Source: Synechococcus sp. WH 8101
GTDB taxonomy: Bacteria; Cyanobacteriota; Cyanobacteriia; PCC-6307; Cyanobiaceae
Direction of reading: 5' to 3'
Length of the DNA stretch: 64,000 nt
Assembly (NCBI RefSeq): GCF_004209775.1
Contig: NZ_CP035914.1
Span: 1,488,001-1,552,000, forward strand
Position 1 is the first letter of the stretch. The number at the start of each line of letters is the position of its first letter. This document shows positions 62,901-64,000 of this stretch, piece by piece. The notes under the pieces were generated by a model, which made no database searches, was not told the DNA's origin, and worked only from the letters and a program-made list of their open reading frames with translations. A program made the position numbers and the translations under genes.

Positions 62901-63489
62901 TGGCGATGCGCACGATCTCCACATTGACGATGCGGTCTTCGGGAGAACCGTGATCCTGAATCTCAAGGTAGAAATCATCACCGAACACCTCCTGATACCA
63001 ACGGGCCACATCCCTGGCCACATCCGGACGACCACGCAAAATCGCCTGAGGAATCTCGCCGCCGAGACAGGCCGTGGCGATGATCAGACCTTCGCTGTAT
63101 TGCTTGAGCAGGTGCTTATCAATGCAGGCCCGCGAGAAAATGCCTTTGCCGCGCATGCCGCGCAGATGACTGAGGCTGGTGAGCTTCACCAGATTGCGGT
63201 AGCCGGTGACATTCTTAGCCAGCACCACCAGGTGATAGCGCCGTTCTTTCTTCTGCTGGGGATCCTCGATCGAGCCGTTGATCACATACATCTCATTGCC
63301 GATGATCGGCTTGATGCCTGCGGCTTTGCAGAGTTTGAGCAGCTCGATCGCCCCATACATCACGCCGTGATCGGTGAGGGCCAGCGCCGGCATGCCCAGC
63401 TCCTTGCAGCGCTCCACCATCTGGGGCAACTGGGAGGCGCCATCGAGCAGGCTGTAGTCGCTGTGGTTGTGTAGGGGAACGAATGCCAT
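59968..63489 (-). CDS. dnaE: DNA polymerase III alpha subunit
   Basis: This 1173-aa replicative polymerase has a PHP domain at the N-terminus ([19 protein letters not shown]), the catalytic palm near residue 405 ([12 protein letters not shown]), fingers ([17 protein letters not shown]), and C-terminal helix-hairpin-helix and OB domains. The site where many cyanobacteria carry a split intein ([11 protein letters not shown]) is continuous here, at 61218/61219. ATG 63489 is clear. Confidence 0.97.
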   Translation of the reverse strand: MAFVPLHNHSDYSLLDGASQLPQMVERCKELGMPALALTDHGVMYGAIELLKLCKAAGIKPIIGNEMYVINGSIEDPQQKKERRYHLVVLAKNVTGYRNLVKLTSLSHLRGMRGKGIFSRACIDKHLLKQYSEGLIIATACLGGEIPQAILRGRPDVARDVARWYQEVFGDDFYLEIQDHGSPEDRIVNVEIVRIAKELGIGLIATNDAHYLTRHDVEAHDALLCVLTGKLISDEKRLRYTGTEYIRSEEEMGRLFADHLAPEVVQEAITTTALVADKVEDYDILGRYQMPRFPIPEGHTPVSYLREVSERGLRERLELDADAVIAPTYGERLTYELGIMEQMGFPTYFLVVWDYIRFARDQGIPVGPGRGSAAGSLVAYALGITNIDPVSNGLLFERFLNPERKSMPDIDTDFCIERRGEVIDYVTRRYGDDKVAQIITFNRMTSKAVLKDVARVLDIPYGDADRLAKLIPVVRGKPAKLKAMIGEESPNPEFRDKYDKDPVVKRWVDMAMRIEGTNKTFGVHAAGVVIAADPLDELVPLQRNNDGQVITQYFMEDVESMGLLKMDFLGLKNLTMIDKTLELVETSLGERIDPDKLPAKDPDTFALLARGDLEGIFQLESTGMRQIVRDLKPSSLEDISSILALYRPGPLDAGLIPKFINRKHGREAIDFAHQSLEPILQETYGIMVYQEQIMKIAQDLAGYSLGEADLLRRAMGKKKVAEMQKHRSIFVKGACERGVDDKVADELFDQMVLFAEYCFNKSHSTAYGAVTYQTAYLKAHYPVAYMAALLTVNAGASDKVQRYIANCNAMGIEVMPPDVNASGTDFTPTGDRILFGLSAVRNLGDGAIRQLIASRETDGPFQSLADLCDRLPSSVLNRRSLESLIHCGAMDALAPEANRAQLIADLDLLLDWASSRAKDRDSGQGNLFDLMASAADSAGSGPADLSLAPKAAPVPDYHPSEKLRLEKELVGFYLSDHPLKQLRPPARLLAPIGLASLQEQADKAKVSAIAMVSELRQVTTRKGDRMAVLQLEDLTGSCEAVVFPKSYARLADHLMAEARLLVWAAVDRRDERVQLIVDDCRAIDDLRLLLVELDPDQASDVAVQHRLRECLQSHRPQQDELGVRVPVVAAVRQGPQVRYVRFGPQFCVRDAALAASDLSAKAFTARCTDPLLS

Positions 63490-63565
63490 AACCCCAGCCT
63501 AGGGGGCGGCGCAAGATAGGGGGTCAGGGGCTGAGGTCAGACACCAGATCTGGCGCCTTGACCGC

Positions 63566-63587
63566 CCCGGGGCTGGGTCAGCCCGGG
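63566..63587 (-). terminator. Hairpin overlapping the gatA stop codon
   Basis: GGGCT (63570-63574) and AGCCC (63580-63584) form a stem with a 5-base loop, extended by CCC/GGG around one bulged G. The gatA stop (63578-63580) lies in the loop and arm. No T-run follows, so it may protect the 3' end or act as a weak terminator between gatA and dnaE. Confidence 0.3.
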
Positions 63588-64000
63588 ATCAGGGCCCCCT
63601 CAGGACGATGCTGCATCACGGCCGCCGCCTGTTCGTATTGGTGGGCTACCTGCAGCAAACGGGGCTCCTCAAGCACATTGCCAATCAACTGAACACCGAT
63701 CGGTAGTCCGGCTTCATCAAAGCCACAGGGAACGCTGATCGCCGGCAGGCCGGCGAGGTTGGCCGGGATGGTGAGCAGATCGGCCAGATACATCGCCAGA
63801 GGGTCATCGGCATGGGCACCGCGACGGAACGATGTGGTGGGAGCCGTGGGCGTCAGCAGCACATCCACTTGTCGGTAGGCCGCATCGAAGTCCTGACGGA
63901 TCAGGGTGCGCACCTGCTGCGCTTTTTTGTAGTAGGCATCCACATAACCGGCCGAGAGGGCGTAGGTGCCGATCAGGATGCGGCGCTGCACCTCGGCCCC
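63578..64000 (-). CDS. gatA: Asp/Glu-tRNA amidotransferase subunit A, C-terminal part
   Basis: The visible 140 residues are the end of GatA; the start is beyond the window. Diagnostic segments are [34 protein letters not shown] and [20 protein letters not shown], all near the C-terminus of the amidase-signature family GatA. GatA supplies ammonia to GatB for making Gln-tRNA and Asn-tRNA. It lies on the same strand as dnaE. Confidence 0.93.
   Translation of the reverse strand, partial: GAEVQRRILIGTYALSAGYVDAYYKKAQQVRTLIRQDFDAAYRQVDVLLTPTAPTTSFRRGAHADDPLAMYLADLLTIPANLAGLPAISVPCGFDEAGLPIGVQLIGNVLEEPRLLQVAHQYEQAAAVMQHRPEGALIPG

Noticed and set aside
61834-63474. 546-aa plus-strand frame
   Set aside because: Antisense to dnaE; no motifs.

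Overview
The window is 64 kb of compact, GC-rich cyanobacterial chromosome. Marker genes point to a unicellular picocyanobacterium of the marine or estuarine Synechococcus/Cyanobium group. These include geranylgeranyl reductase (chlP), phycocyanobilin:ferredoxin oxidoreductase (pcyA), the beta-18 allophycocyanin subunit (apcF), psb28, a GUN4 protein, a PAM68 protein, SipA, ferredoxin-dependent sulfite reductase and DevBCA. DnaE is one uninterrupted protein, as in marine picocyanobacteria and unlike the many freshwater cyanobacteria with an intein-split dnaE. I cannot name the strain. No tRNA, rRNA, CRISPR array, insertion sequence or prophage was seen. No gene-free stretch exceeds 300 bases; the longest gap is the 236 bp between apcF and glnA.

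Layout. 1-12.2 kb: a partial U32 peptidase and a VanY-type peptidase, then chlP facing glyS, sulfite reductase, a VanX-like dipeptidase, and on the minus strand rpsB-tsf-unknown-recG. 12.9-21.4 kb: rpsB with a structured leader, a family 2 glycosyltransferase, then the minus-strand operon pcyA-devB-devC-devA-small basic protein ending in a good terminator. A pair of M16 proteases diverges from pcyA, and sipA faces them. 21.4-29.5 kb: bioY-lspA-FHA/penicillin-binding protein-GTPase run as one overlapping plus-strand operon, followed by a PLP decarboxylase with a small membrane protein, tadA and an alanine-glyoxylate-type aminotransferase. 29.6-39.2 kb: apcF diverges from an NtcA-type glnA promoter. 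Next come a methyltransferase, several small unknown genes, an anti-sigma-like ATPase, GUN4, selU and psb28 with two AI-2E-family permeases.

39.1-46.7 kb is a long minus-strand run: yraN-mscS-rsmA-ispE-DUF3082-31-aa membrane peptide-pdhB-secD-secF-two small membrane proteins. 46.7-53.8 kb is more accessory: a lumenal pentapeptide-repeat protein, rlmH, two unrecognised genes that diverge from umuDC, a choloylglycine-hydrolase-family protein, and an ACR3 arsenite permease operon. The flavoprotein gene at 53.9-54.9 kb is visibly richer in A and T than everything around it and looks acquired. 54.9-64 kb returns to core genes: dnaG, an EamA transporter, a lipoprotein, ruvA, rpsO, a PAM68 protein, dnaE and the end of gatA.

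Two themes recur. Within operons, stop and start codons often overlap (ATGA, GTGA, TTGA, TGATG), which suggests translational coupling. Convergent genes often overlap at their 3' ends, by up to 134 bp. The most interesting non-coding signal is a set of interleaved inverted repeats just upstream of rpsB that can form a pseudoknot and resembles a ribosomal-protein autoregulatory leader.
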